From the IMG/VR virus record IMGVR_UViG_3300035389_000102, positions 1 to 22,357 of that record: 22,357 bases of DNA; one strand, 5' to 3'. A program made the position numbers and the translations under genes. Below, piece by piece: positions 1-7,955 of the stretch (position 1 is the stretch's first letter; each line of letters begins with the position of its first letter). Source of the DNA: a virus. Under the pieces are notes generated by a model. The model was not told the origin of the DNA. It ran no database searches and worked only from the letters and a program-made list of their open reading frames with translations.

Positions 1-213
1 ACACCACACATCCACTTGATACACCAAACTCACTGATAAAGGCTCGTTGTCCGCATAGTTTCCATCATCATTCACCACTTCAAAGAACGTGATATATGGC
101 GACTCAATCCCTTCAGGAGCTTTCAATCGGTGCACTTTTTCTGCGCCAGTGACCGCTAGAATCTCCGCATCACTTTCCAAAGCATTTTTGATCGCTCCAC
201 CTAAATCAATCAC
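1..213 (-). CDS. Tail terminator/completion-like protein (5' part only)
   Basis: This gene enters the window from the left edge; only its first 71 codons are visible. The start is a GTG at 213 preceded by a clear AAAGGAGG site, overlapping the end of the gp10-like gene by 8 bases. The visible protein has a PYITFFEV segment followed by YADNEPLSVSLVYQVDVW. That pattern is typical of small tail terminator/completion proteins (DUF3168-like) that follow HK97 gp10-like genes in Gram-positive siphophages. These cap the tail tube and join it to the head. Family assignment rests on pattern and position; the C-terminus is not available. Confidence 0.65.
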   Translation of the reverse strand, partial: MIDLGGAIKNALESDAEILAVTGAEKVHRLKAPEGIESPYITFFEVVNDDGNYADNEPLSVSLVYQVDVWC

Positions 214-646
214 GAGCAACCTCCTTTCTCAGCACTTCTTCCTGCTTCTTGATAACTTCAGCCTTCTTTGCTTCCTTAGCAGGCAAAACAAACGGTCGAG
301 CTGTTATTTCCGAGGTTCCCCATTCCATAAACTTCATATAGAAGTACGGAGAGTTATCTCCCTTCTCAACACCGACAAATACATTCTTTGTTCCATACTT
401 ATCAGTCTTCACTCGAGAGATCGAAATATGATCCGCCGCATGTTCACCGGTTCTCCAAGTATGCTTTCCATCCTTGGGATTTTCTCGGGGCTTCTGACTT
501 CTTGGTGCGCGTCTCTTGATTTCGTCACGAAGCACTTTCGCGCTCTCTTTCAAAGCCTTGTTTCCAATCCGGTCGATGTTTCGACCTTTCTCAGCAAGCT
601 TGCCCATTAATTCTTCAAATCCAGAAAACTCAAGATCTACACTCAT
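206..646 (-). CDS. HK97 gp10-like head-tail/tail-completion protein
   Basis: A 146-aa protein beginning MSVDLEFSGFEELMGKLAEK, a signature start of the HK97 gp10-like family. It has an amphipathic helix with an AKVLRDEIKRRAP stretch, then the FMEWGTSEITARPFVLPA segment characteristic of the family. Family members act late in head-tail joining at the neck of siphophages. It follows the small 51-aa gene with one intervening base before that gene's stop, and has GGAAGG as its ribosome site. Length and position after the head-tail adaptor genes agree with the family. Confidence 0.88.
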   Translation of the reverse strand: MSVDLEFSGFEELMGKLAEKGRNIDRIGNKALKESAKVLRDEIKRRAPRSQKPRENPKDGKHTWRTGEHAADHISISRVKTDKYGTKNVFVGVEKGDNSPYFYMKFMEWGTSEITARPFVLPAKEAKKAEVIKKQEEVLRKEVARD

Positions 647-802
647 CTATTCAGCCTTCCGTTTCACCTTTTTCTCTGGTGCTAACTTCGCCAATCCACG
701 TCTGGTAAAATCATGACCAAACAAATCTGGAACTTCGAGTTCATCACCAGGCTTGTACTCAACTCCCTTGTAACGAATCACTTTAATTGCTTTGATCTTC
801 AT
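647..802 (-). CDS. Small phage protein, 51 aa, in the connector operon
   Basis: A short gene begins with ATG at 802, behind a GAGGTGAT ribosome site, and stops with TAG just before the gp10-like start. The protein starts MKIKAIKVIRYKGVEYKPGD, a beta-rich pattern (hydrophobic strand, turn, GVEYKPGDELEV) seen in short proteins of Gram-positive head-tail regions. It ends in a basic tail (KKVKRKAE). I do not recognise a named function. The tight packing between the head-tail joining gene and the gp10-like gene makes it very likely to be expressed. Confidence 0.7.
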   Translation of the reverse strand: MKIKAIKVIRYKGVEYKPGDELEVPDLFGHDFTRRGLAKLAPEKKVKRKAE

Positions 803-812
803 CACGATCACC

Positions 813-1133
813 TCACTTTACTTTCTTGGCCAAGATCTCCATTTTGAAGTGTCCCTCGTTCACATCGACAATCGATTCAATCTCATAAATCTCACCATTG
901 TACGAAATCACAAAGGATTCATCTATATCCTTTCGGTACCGAATCGTAATCAATGTCGTAGCTTCTGTCTTTTCAGTATTTCCAGTAAAGATCTCTTTGG
1001 CGGTAATTGGTTTCACTCCCGCCCAGCACGAAGGACCCGGGACATATTGCTGCTCTTCCGGATACCCTTCTGCAGAACCGCCCTCACTTTTTATCAAGAA
1101 CGTGATTCGCTTGTTCAAACTTCCAGCTCTCAT
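813..1133 (-). CDS. Head-tail joining (head closure) protein
   Basis: A 106-aa protein starting MRAGSLNKRITFLIKSEG, the usual opening (RxGxLxxRItf) of the phage head-tail joining family, PF05521, related to SPP1 gp16. The middle segment CWAGVKPITAKEIF and the later ATTLITIRYRKDI are also typical. Such proteins form the ring that closes the portal channel after packaging. Its start overlaps the upstream connector gene by four bases (ATGA), indicating translational coupling. Length fits the family, about 110 aa. Confidence 0.88.
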   Translation of the reverse strand: MRAGSLNKRITFLIKSEGGSAEGYPEEQQYVPGPSCWAGVKPITAKEIFTGNTEKTEATTLITIRYRKDIDESFVISYNGEIYEIESIVDVNEGHFKMEILAKKVK

Positions 1134-1696
1134 ACATTCACCACCCGATCTGCAGACAATAACGCCTGAACTGAAAACTCCATTTCCTTCGAGATGGTTC
1201 CAACAAGCATTGCTTCACGATTCTCATAGTAGTGACTAGTAAGAAGCAACAATGCTTGGACATAATTATCAGGAAGTGTATCGTATCCAGCTACAAATGA
1301 AATCTGATAGCCCGCCGGTTCCATCTGAAGCCCCTGATACTTCGAAGGATCCTTCAAAATCACGCGACCAAGAAATGAACTATCGTCAACAAAATAATCA
1401 GCTAAGGGGACAATAAGCTCTGTACCATCAAGAAGCTTCAGCTTCACATCCGTTATTGATACCAAAGGAGGAAATGGCAATTTCACAGATTCAAGAATGT
1501 AGTCAGAAAAGTTTCGATAGGTCTTTTTTGAATACGTCCTTCCCTGGTACTGCTCACAGATCCCTTCAGCTGCTCTGATAAACTGAGTCAATAAAACATC
1601 TTCAGTAGAATCCTCCTCATCCAATCGAAGATGCTGTTTCACTAAAGCAAGTTCCACCGGCAAAATAATCGCCGGTGCAATCAGCTTGGTACTCAT
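1130..1696 (-). CDS. Head-tail connector protein (gp6-like)
   Basis: A 188-aa protein with the gp6-like/phiE125 gp8-like adaptor pattern. It has LALVKQHLRLD near residues 17-26, then acidic DEEDSTEDVLLTQFIRAAEGICEQYQGRTY, then a beta region, and LLLLTSHYYENREA near the C-terminus. These adaptors bind the portal and form the first neck ring. The start overlaps the previous stop by one base (TAATG) and the end overlaps the joining gene (ATGA). It is slightly longer than HK97 gp6 but similar to versions found in Gram-positive phages. Confidence 0.85.
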   Translation of the reverse strand: MSTKLIAPAIILPVELALVKQHLRLDEEDSTEDVLLTQFIRAAEGICEQYQGRTYSKKTYRNFSDYILESVKLPFPPLVSITDVKLKLLDGTELIVPLADYFVDDSSFLGRVILKDPSKYQGLQMEPAGYQISFVAGYDTLPDNYVQALLLLTSHYYENREAMLVGTISKEMEFSVQALLSADRVVNV

Positions 1697-2022
1697 TATT
1701 CATCACCCTCTTGATCAGCTGCACCAACTGCAGCGTTCTCTTCCTGCTCCATCAGATATTCTTCAAGAGCCTTTTCGGCCTTTTCCTTGCCCTTGACCCG
1801 TTCGCTGTTTGGCAATTCATAATAACCACCGCCCACATGGTTGAGTAAAGACTCCGGATCATCTTCATGATCTTCTTGGGGTTCCTTCACTTGAGGTTCA
1901 AGAGAAACAGCTGCACCCACAGCAACCAACAACTCTGCAAATTCAGTCTCGAGATCATACTCTCGATTATTTAAAAAGACACCCGCGCTACACGCGGATG
2001 TCTTTTTCATTTTTACTCTCAT
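1696..2022 (-). CDS. Acidic phage protein downstream of capsid gene
   Basis: A 108-aa acidic protein of no named function. The start at 2022 follows a strong AGGAGG site (2029-2034) overlapping the capsid stop. The N-terminal part (AGVFLNNREYDLETEFAELL) looks like a small beta strand-turn unit. The middle is low-complexity and Glu/Asp rich. Residues around 65-90 contain GGGYYELPNSERVKGKEKA, a short conserved-looking motif I have seen in small phage proteins at this position. Codons 5-17 coincide with a perfect terminator-type hairpin (1973-2007), so the level of this and later genes may be set by read-through. The downstream connector start overlaps its stop. Confidence 0.75.
   Translation of the reverse strand: MRVKMKKTSACSAGVFLNNREYDLETEFAELLVAVGAAVSLEPQVKEPQEDHEDDPESLLNHVGGGYYELPNSERVKGKEKAEKALEEYLMEQEENAAVGAADQEGDE
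1973..2007 (-). terminator. Terminator-type hairpin inside the gene after the capsid gene
   Basis: On the minus strand the arms GACATCCGCG and CGCGGGTGTC (one G-U pair) flank a five-base loop and are extended by an A5/T5 pair. Transcripts would end in UUUUUAAAUAA. It lies 26 bases after the major capsid stop and has the form of an intrinsic terminator in both directions. It sits inside the coding region of the next gene. Confidence 0.75.
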
Positions 2023-2032
2023 CTACTTCCTC

Positions 2033-3268
2033 CTATCCCAACTTAACGCGGGCAAAGGCTTCTTCCATCACCGGTTGGCCATCCGTCTCTTTACGACCAA
2101 TAAACCCAACTTGGTTGCTCTCAGCGTAAAGCTCAACAAGACGCTGGATCTTCATATCCAATGCATCAGCAATCCAGTAGTGGCTGAAGTCGCCCAAAAG
2201 ACCAACATACTGAGCCGTGGTAAAGGTGTTCGGAGCAAACTCTGACGTGTGGTACGGCATGTTCAAAATCTTGTCCGCTTCAGGAAGATTTGGATTCAAG
2301 ACATACTGGCCGTTCCCGTCTTTCAGCTGCATGATCTTAAGAACCGCGTCGCGGTGGAACATCCATCGAGCACTTCGGCGGTACCCTTCTTTCAGCGAAA
2401 GCTTGGTGGCCAAAAGACCATCATAGGTAATTTCCGTAGCAGTATTCCCTGCTGCAATATCACGGGCTGCTGAAATACCATTTGCACTTGCTGTAAACAC
2501 GCCCAAAGGCTTGCCAGCACCGTCCCCCGTCAAAAAGGCCTTCTCTTCAGCCACCGCAAATTTGTACATTAAGCGATCTCGAATAATGTCTTCAACCGGC
2601 AAAGCTGCCATTCGCATTAAAGTATTCGAAGCTTTAATTCGCTTCGCCAAAGGCTGAGGCTTCAACTCTCGCTTGCCAAATTCCAAGGTACCTTCGCTAC
2701 CTGTTGCAAGCTCTGTTGTCCAGTCTGCATCAGCAATGTCTGTATCAAGCGTTGGAATCCCCATGCTCAAAGCAGTCTTAAGTTCAAAGACAGTCGCGAA
2801 TTGACGCATCCAGACTGCATCTTTCAAAGCTACAAGGAGCTTCTTCATAAACTCCTGCGGAGCCGTGATATTCCCACCACTGATTGCAACACTTGCTTGC
2901 AGTGCTCGAGCCTCTTCAGTCGTAAAGGCTGCTGATCGACCATCAACTAAAAACTTACCGAAAGCCGAACGATACTCAGGAGTGTTCGTTGGGTGAATTG
3001 TACCTGCACGTGTACCTAAATCAATCTGGCCAACTTGAGGTGCACCCGTTCCAGTAATGGATTGCTCCAAGGCTGACAGCTGATCCTTTCGCTCTTCATC
3101 GCCAATCTGATCATCAAACTTTCGCACATCTGCCATGTGCTTATCCCAAACAGTCTTCTCATCCGCGTTCATGCTTCGCTTTTCTTTTCCTGCCTTGTCA
3201 ACCAAAGTACGGGCTTGGCCAATTAGATCCGCGCGCTGTTGCCGTAATTCTCTTGCTCTTTCGTTCAT
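2033..3268 (-). CDS. Major capsid protein, HK97 fold
   Basis: A 411-aa protein matching the HK97-family major capsid protein. The first ~75 residues are charged and helical with coiled-coil character, as in the delta (scaffold) domain removed by the prohead protease. A linker containing GTRAG and HPTNTPEYRSAFGKFL leads into the shell domain. Recognisable family segments include LKTALSMGIPTLDTD, ALPVEDIIRDRLMYKFAVAEEKAFLTGDG with GKPLGV, and YWIADALDMKIQRLVE. It starts immediately after the protease stop (TAG-ATG), with GAGGGA as its ribosome site. It forms the icosahedral shell. A strong hairpin follows the stop. Confidence 0.96.
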   Translation of the reverse strand: MNERARELRQQRADLIGQARTLVDKAGKEKRSMNADEKTVWDKHMADVRKFDDQIGDEERKDQLSALEQSITGTGAPQVGQIDLGTRAGTIHPTNTPEYRSAFGKFLVDGRSAAFTTEEARALQASVAISGGNITAPQEFMKKLLVALKDAVWMRQFATVFELKTALSMGIPTLDTDIADADWTTELATGSEGTLEFGKRELKPQPLAKRIKASNTLMRMAALPVEDIIRDRLMYKFAVAEEKAFLTGDGAGKPLGVFTASANGISAARDIAAGNTATEITYDGLLATKLSLKEGYRRSARWMFHRDAVLKIMQLKDGNGQYVLNPNLPEADKILNMPYHTSEFAPNTFTTAQYVGLLGDFSHYWIADALDMKIQRLVELYAESNQVGFIGRKETDGQPVMEEAFARVKLG

Positions 3269-3871
3269 CTATTTTCCCTCCATCTCTAAAAGATCCAATT
3301 TCAATTTCATCAACTCGAGCTCAACTGCACTTTCAGTTACACTTGCTCGTGATTCAAATACATCTTGTGCTGACCTTGCCGATGCAACACTCTGCGGATA
3401 TGCCGGAATGGTAACCGGGCACACCTCAAACAGATCAGCTTCAAGAACTGTTCGTACAGCCATCTCCGGATCCGTTTCATCCCATTCTTCCTTTGTTGCA
3501 TGAAAGATAAAGGAACTTCCCCGCACATCCCCGCGCTCGATTGTTTCGATATGTCTTTCCGCCCAAGAAGGTGGATCGATTTCATACCGAAGACCAATCT
3601 CATCTTCAGCAACTGACAAAGTACCAGGCGTTCTACCCAGCACCTCTTCCATTCGATGCTGCCATGTTGCAACAACTTCCTGATTTGATAGCGACTTCTG
3701 AAAAGCACCCTTCCTGAACTGTTCTTGGAACAATCCCCAAATTGGCTTTGATCGCTGATCCCACTTTACAGCGTAACCAACAATCTTTTTCATCTTGCTT
3801 TCTTCAGCTGCACGAAGCTCGACACTTGGTAAAAACACATTGCTCCTTTGTTCTCGTTCCTTGCTATTCAC
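3269..3871 (-). CDS. Prohead protease, HK97 family (S78/U35)
   Basis: An about 200-aa serine protease that cleaves the capsid delta domain during prohead maturation. Family hallmarks are the IVGYAVKWD start of the fold, a WQHRMEEVLGRT segment carrying the catalytic His, a VRGSSFIFHA segment carrying the catalytic Ser, and LFEVCPVTIPAYPQ near the end. I prefer the GTG at 3871, because GGAGG lies eight bases upstream. A GTG at 3880 in the same frame is too close to the ribosome site. With that start it overlaps the portal gene end by 8 bases. It sits directly before the capsid gene, as usual. Confidence 0.93.
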   Translation of the reverse strand: MNSKEREQRSNVFLPSVELRAAEESKMKKIVGYAVKWDQRSKPIWGLFQEQFRKGAFQKSLSNQEVVATWQHRMEEVLGRTPGTLSVAEDEIGLRYEIDPPSWAERHIETIERGDVRGSSFIFHATKEEWDETDPEMAVRTVLEADLFEVCPVTIPAYPQSVASARSAQDVFESRASVTESAVELELMKLKLDLLEMEGK

Positions 3872-5084
3872 TCTTCCCACCTCCCTGAAGAATCTCCTTC
3901 ACCGGTTTCATATTCCCATTGATGAAGTATTCATCCAATCCATCTTGCAGTTCCATGTTCTCTAGCTTCCTCACATCATTCCCACTCATCCAACCATCGT
4001 TAATTGCGAAATGATATCCCTTATATCGCGTGTTAATGTCCCCTCGAAGAAGGCCATCCACATTAAACTCGATTGAATACCGCTTTCTCTCGATCGATGT
4101 CAAAAGAGATCGAACCATCGACTGCTCCCATCGAACCAACCAAGGACGAATCGTGTGTTTCACAAACGAAATGTCCTGATGCTCAATGTTCGAGAAAGTC
4201 GCTTTATCCAATATGCCAATCAAATGCTGCGGTACTCGGTAGATTCGCGCAATTTCTTCAAGCTGAAACTTGCGCGTTTCCAAAAACTGAGCATCCTTTT
4301 GCGGAATCCCAATCTGCTTATACTGCATGCCCTCTTCAAGGATTGCAATTCGATGCGAGTTCTCAAGTCCTTTGTGCATCTCATTCCATGACTCACGTAA
4401 ATTCCCCTGAGCATCCTTCCCTAAAGCCTTTGGATGCTCCAAAACTCCGCCTGGAGTTGCATTGTTCCCAAAGAATCTTGAACCGAATTCTTCAGCTGAC
4501 AACCCAAGGCCAATAGCCTCACGCGCCAATCCAATCGGTGAAATTCCCTGGATCCCATCCAACGTGAGCCCTACCAGGTGCAACACATTTTCAGCCGGCA
4601 AAAGAACCTGCTTCCCATTTGGAATCGAAACCCGGTACCGGATCTTCTTGGTACCCTGCTCCCGTTCCATAACTGTTGTCGACGGATTCAATGGCCAAAG
4701 CGCCTTTGGATATCCATCATTTCCCCATTGGATTTCCGCATATGCATTCCCCCATAAAAGCAGATGCACCTGCATCATTGCCCTGAAGGATGCCGAAGTC
4801 ATTTCTGGATTGGGCTGATCATGCAATAATCCATACAGCGGATGATCCCTGGCCTTAGTGCGAGTGTCTTGGTTCTTCTCATAGAGAAACAACGGTATCG
4901 ATGCAACGGTATCACTGATCACGTTTACACAAGCAAGCACGCCCGAAAAGGTCAATGCATTCCCCTCCGTGACTACTTTACCTGTATAGCTCTGTAATCC
5001 ACCGGTTAAGAAACTTACCATCGAATTCGATGGATTTGCGATCGAATCACCACGCCGCTCTACAAGCTTTCCGAATAACCCCAT
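3864..5084 (-). CDS. Portal protein, HK97 family
   Basis: A 406-aa protein with a portal opening: LTFSGVLACVNVISDTVASIPLF near residues 44-66. It then has DHPLYGLLHDQPNPEMTSASF and the LLLWGNAYAEI segment. Later come the FFGNNATPGGVL and ARIYRVPQHLIGI motifs and WLVRWEQSM, all typical of HK97-type portals. Twelve copies form the DNA entry/exit ring at one capsid vertex and dock TerL. The ribosome site AGGGGGTGAT overlaps the end of the small membrane-protein gene. Length is close to the family norm. Confidence 0.95.
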   Translation of the reverse strand: MGLFGKLVERRGDSIANPSNSMVSFLTGGLQSYTGKVVTEGNALTFSGVLACVNVISDTVASIPLFLYEKNQDTRTKARDHPLYGLLHDQPNPEMTSASFRAMMQVHLLLWGNAYAEIQWGNDGYPKALWPLNPSTTVMEREQGTKKIRYRVSIPNGKQVLLPAENVLHLVGLTLDGIQGISPIGLAREAIGLGLSAEEFGSRFFGNNATPGGVLEHPKALGKDAQGNLRESWNEMHKGLENSHRIAILEEGMQYKQIGIPQKDAQFLETRKFQLEEIARIYRVPQHLIGILDKATFSNIEHQDISFVKHTIRPWLVRWEQSMVRSLLTSIERKRYSIEFNVDGLLRGDINTRYKGYHFAINDGWMSGNDVRKLENMELQDGLDEYFINGNMKPVKEILQGGGKSE

Positions 5085-5091
5085 TTATTTA

Positions 5092-5277
5092 TCACCCCCT
5101 CGCCAAAAGAAAACTAAACCCCATCAACAAAACACCCGCAGCGATAAACGCTGCGGGTATTGATATGAGATGGATCCCATAAATCAGTAGGCTCATGCCC
5201 AATAACAAAAACAGATCATCAAGGTGTTTGATAAAACTCATCCCGATCCGTCTGATCCCTTTTTTCAATTTCATCAT
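5092..5277 (-). CDS. Small two-helix membrane protein between TerL and portal
   Basis: A 61-aa protein with a basic start (MMKLKKGIRR) and two hydrophobic segments, roughly residues 21-38 (DLFLLLGMSLLIYGIHLI) and 41-58 (PAAFIAAGVLLMGFSFLL). It is predicted to span the membrane twice with both ends inside. It overlaps the TerL stop by four bases (ATGA) and ends eight bases before the portal start. Small membrane proteins of unknown role sit between terminase and portal in other Gram-positive phages. Codons for IPAAFIAAGV form a perfect 10-bp hairpin at RNA level. Confidence 0.7.
   Translation of the reverse strand: MMKLKKGIRRIGMSFIKHLDDLFLLLGMSLLIYGIHLISIPAAFIAAGVLLMGFSFLLARG
5134..5158 (-). 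repeat. Perfect 10-bp hairpin upstream of the portal gene
   Basis: ACCCGCAGCG and CGCTGCGGGT are exact inverted copies separated by five bases. On the minus-strand transcript the hairpin is followed by GUGUUUUGUUG, a weak U-rich tail. It lies within the small membrane-protein gene, 50 bases before the portal start. It could be an RNA stability element or a partial terminator. Confidence 0.6.
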
Positions 5278-6962
5278 AGAAATGCAATCCCTCTTTCTGA
5301 ATAAACGCTCCTGGATTCATTCTCATAAGGTCGAAGAATCGCGCGAACATGACTGATCACTGCTGCAACCGCCGGATCAATCCGGTACTGCGCCTTCGAC
5401 TTGTCCAACTTGATATTGCCAGCTGGATCCGAAACCGCAACGGCGTTACTCATTGCCCAGGACAATACCGGATTATTGTTGTGAATGTATATCCCCTTAA
5501 GAACCAACTTGTACAAATCCTTGGTCGGTTCAGACATTGTTTTGTATCCTTGGCGAATCTCAACACAAAGAAAACCCTCGTTGGTCAAGGTGTTGGCCAT
5601 CTGCGTAGCATTCCATGGGTCATAACAAATTTCTTTGATATCCCAAATTTCAGACTTCGTCATAATATACGAAATGATCCAATCATAATCCACTACAGCC
5701 CCGGGAGTGAAGGTCAAATACCCTTGCTTTTCCCATAAACGGTATGGCACTTTATCTCGTTTGATCTTTTCATCCACCTTGTCTTCCGGAATAAAAGAAT
5801 GACTGTGAACGTATACGCGGCCATCCGGAAGCGTAAACTCAAAGTTGATACTCGTGATATCTGTTGTAGCTGAAAGGTCGACCCCAACAATGCAGGGAAG
5901 TTCTTCCAGCTTAAGCGCCTTCACTTCCTCTTCGGTAAGCGTTGGGCACTTACGCCACCTCTCCATATCCATCCAGCGCACTTCACTGTTCACCCAAACA
6001 TTCAGATGCTTGCACAGGAAGTTGTTTTGCGCCGCAGGGATTTCCTTGGCCTTTTTTGCTTTTGCTTCCAGGTCTTCCAGTTTTACTGAAACCCCAAGGT
6101 TCGGATTCGCCTTCGCCCATGTTTCTGGATCCCGCCAATCATCTTCCGGATCCATCTGCGCAATATAAGCAAAATACCGATCATCTTCCATGCCGGCAGT
6201 GTTGTTCAGGATCTTCACCGAGTATTCATACTGCTCATAACAAATACCGTTATGATTAAAGCCGGCCGTTGTGATCGGAAACATCAAAGGTTGCCGCCTT
6301 GCACCGGTTGCTGTTTCAAGTACATCCCACAGCTCCCTTGTCTTATGCGCATGCAACTCATCGATCAATGCAAAGTACACATTCAATCCATCCAGGCTAT
6401 CTGCTTCTGAAGCCAATGGTTCAAACTTGCTGAAGGTATCCGGCACACTCAGGTTTAGCTTATAGACATCAACCATCTTCTTTAGTTCATCGGATGTCAT
6501 AACCATCCGCTTGGCTTCTTCGAAGATGATCTTCGCCTGGTCACGCTTGGTTGCAGCTGAATATATCTCAGCCCGAGCTTCCCCGTCTGCCAGCAAACCA
6601 TAGAGTGCAATGCCGGCAGCCAAAGTAGACTTTCCATTCTTACGAGGCACCTGAACATAAGCCGTCCGGAATCGCCGGATCCCATCAGACTTGCGGACCC
6701 ATCCAAAAACGGATCCAACTACGAAACACTGCCAGAGCTCCAACTCGACTGGACGCCCCGCCCATTCACCAGTGGTGTGCTTCAAGAACGGGAAGAAGTT
6801 AATCGCTCGATCCGCAAGCTCCTTATCAAACTTGTACGGATACTTCTTCCGAATCGACTTCTTCAGGTCTTTCATATGTCGCTTGCATGCCAGCTTAACC
6901 AACTTGTTGGCCGGAATATTGCCGGCTAAGACTTCCCTGGCATACTTGCTTGTTCTATCCAA
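5274..6962 (-). CDS. terL: Terminase large subunit (packaging ATPase/nuclease)
   Basis: A roughly 562-aa TerL of the Terminase_1/YmfN type. Numbered from the preferred start, the ATPase has Walker A VPRKNGKST near residue 105 and Walker B ALIDELH near residue 198. The RNase H-like nuclease half shows acidic residues in GVDLSATTD, CYDPWNATQ and RIDPAVAAV. It powers DNA translocation through the portal and cuts concatemers. The start is uncertain. A TTG at 6962 has AAAGGGTGG at good spacing, whereas a GTG at 6971 abuts that site. It overlaps the TerS end by 8 bases and the downstream membrane gene by 4. Confidence 0.96.
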   Translation of the reverse strand: MDRTSKYAREVLAGNIPANKLVKLACKRHMKDLKKSIRKKYPYKFDKELADRAINFFPFLKHTTGEWAGRPVELELWQCFVVGSVFGWVRKSDGIRRFRTAYVQVPRKNGKSTLAAGIALYGLLADGEARAEIYSAATKRDQAKIIFEEAKRMVMTSDELKKMVDVYKLNLSVPDTFSKFEPLASEADSLDGLNVYFALIDELHAHKTRELWDVLETATGARRQPLMFPITTAGFNHNGICYEQYEYSVKILNNTAGMEDDRYFAYIAQMDPEDDWRDPETWAKANPNLGVSVKLEDLEAKAKKAKEIPAAQNNFLCKHLNVWVNSEVRWMDMERWRKCPTLTEEEVKALKLEELPCIVGVDLSATTDITSINFEFTLPDGRVYVHSHSFIPEDKVDEKIKRDKVPYRLWEKQGYLTFTPGAVVDYDWIISYIMTKSEIWDIKEICYDPWNATQMANTLTNEGFLCVEIRQGYKTMSEPTKDLYKLVLKGIYIHNNNPVLSWAMSNAVAVSDPAGNIKLDKSKAQYRIDPAVAAVISHVRAILRPYENESRSVYSERGIAFL

Positions 6963-7449
6963 CTCGACCACCCTTTATGAAACTAGCAAAAGGACTCTCC
7001 ATTTTCTCCGCCTGCTCCATTGTCAGCGATGTTCTGGAGCTTGGAGTCAAACCAAACTCCTTGCAAAAACTCACCATCAACTTCATTGCAGTGTTAGCAA
7101 TCCCAACTTCAGGTCGCTGAATGACATTCCCTTTGTCAGATTTGTAAGTCATGCCAAATTCTCTAACTTTCTTCTCTGCCTGCACCCAGCGAGAGAAGTT
7201 CGCGCAGTATGCAGCCAATGCTGCTTCGTCCGCTTTGGTCAATAGCCCAGCTTTATGGAGGATCGGTGCGATCCGCTTCCACTCCTTCTTGGCCAAGCTG
7301 TCTAAATGGGTTGGCGGCTTGATCGTTCCTCTCGCATCCAACTCATATTTTTCAAATGTCGGCTCATTTTTATTCAGGGCACGCTTTCCAGGGTTCCCTT
7401 GAAGCTCTTTCAGAGCCGTTGGCTTCGCTTTTCTTCCAGGTTGTCCCAT
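6955..7449 (-). CDS. terS: Terminase small subunit, P27 family
   Basis: A 164-aa protein starting MGQPGRKAKPTALKELQGNP, the standard start of P27-type small terminase subunits (GxxGRkpkPtalk.l.GNPGkR). It then has PPTHLDSLAKKEWKRIAPIL and a C-terminal LMVSFCKEFGLTPSSRTSL, both family hallmarks. TerS recognises the packaging site and regulates TerL. The ATG at 7449 is chosen because AGGAGGGG lies five bases upstream. A longer in-frame start at 7500 lacks a ribosome site and would run into the inverted repeat that may belong to the packaging site. Confidence 0.95.
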   Translation of the reverse strand: MGQPGRKAKPTALKELQGNPGKRALNKNEPTFEKYELDARGTIKPPTHLDSLAKKEWKRIAPILHKAGLLTKADEAALAAYCANFSRWVQAEKKVREFGMTYKSDKGNVIQRPEVGIANTAMKLMVSFCKEFGLTPSSRTSLTMEQAEKMESPFASFIKGGRVG

Positions 7450-7496
7450 CGATACCCCTCCTATTCTAATTCGCGGGCACGTTTCTGAAGGCTCAC

Positions 7497-7522
7497 CCAA
7501 CGGTCCTATCCGGAACCGTTGG
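7497..7522. other. Candidate cos/packaging-site inverted repeat
   Basis: CCAACGGT and ACCGTTGG are exact 8-base inverted copies around a 10-base centre containing TCCGGA. A run of six C (7534-7539) lies on one side. The segment falls in the roughly 90-bp gap between the HNH gene and terS. In many Gram-positive cos phages the cohesive-end site lies here. The assignment is positional and structural only. Confidence 0.45.
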
Positions 7523-7542
7523 AGAGATTCAGACCCCCCTAC

Positions 7543-7911
7543 CTATCTACCGAAACCACCGTCCTCGGTTGCAGTCTTAACGTTGTGGCATTCCTCACAG
7601 AGCGGTTGCCAGTTACTCACATCCCAGAACAAGCCTGGATCACCCTTATGAGGGATGATGTGGTCAACAACTGTCGCCTGTCGAACGATTCCAATGGCTG
7701 CACACCGAGCACATAGTGGATTCCGTAATAAAAAAGACCTTCGAGCTTTGCGCCAACGATGATCATATCCTCGCTGACTTGCCGATGGTCTTTGTTTATC
7801 CTTTTGTCGTTTTACCTTTTTCTTTTCTGCCTTGTGTTCCTCACAATAATAGCCTGAAGTGAGGTTCTTACACCCTATCTTGGCACATGGTTTCAATGAT
7901 CTGTTTGCCAT
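7543..7911 (-). CDS. HNH endonuclease next to the terminase
   Basis: A 122-aa HNH nuclease. The C-terminal core reads VVDHIIPHKGDPGLFWDVSNWQ then PLCEECHN, giving the DH, N and HN residues of the family. Structural cysteines lie in CARC and CEEC, so it is a zinc-containing HNH. An extra N-terminal Cys pair-rich stretch (CAKIGCKN...YYCEEH) is followed by a basic region. HNH proteins encoded beside terS in HK97-type phages stimulate terminase cutting at cos sites. This one lies exactly there, supporting a cos packaging mode. The ribosome site is GAGGTGAT with long spacing or AGGA with short spacing. Confidence 0.92.
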   Translation of the reverse strand: MANRSLKPCAKIGCKNLTSGYYCEEHKAEKKKVKRQKDKQRPSASQRGYDHRWRKARRSFLLRNPLCARCAAIGIVRQATVVDHIIPHKGDPGLFWDVSNWQPLCEECHNVKTATEDGGFGR

Positions 7912-7955
7912 TTTCCTAAAATCACCTCTTCAATCATAGGACAGCCCGCATGGTT

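Noticed and set aside
89-610. Long plus-strand open frame of 173 codons
   Set aside because: It lies antisense to the gp10-like gene and next tail gene, with no ribosome site and no recognisable protein pattern.
7450-7500. Longer TerS start at 7500
   Set aside because: The family signature MGQPGRK begins at 7449, which has AGGAGGGG at ideal spacing.
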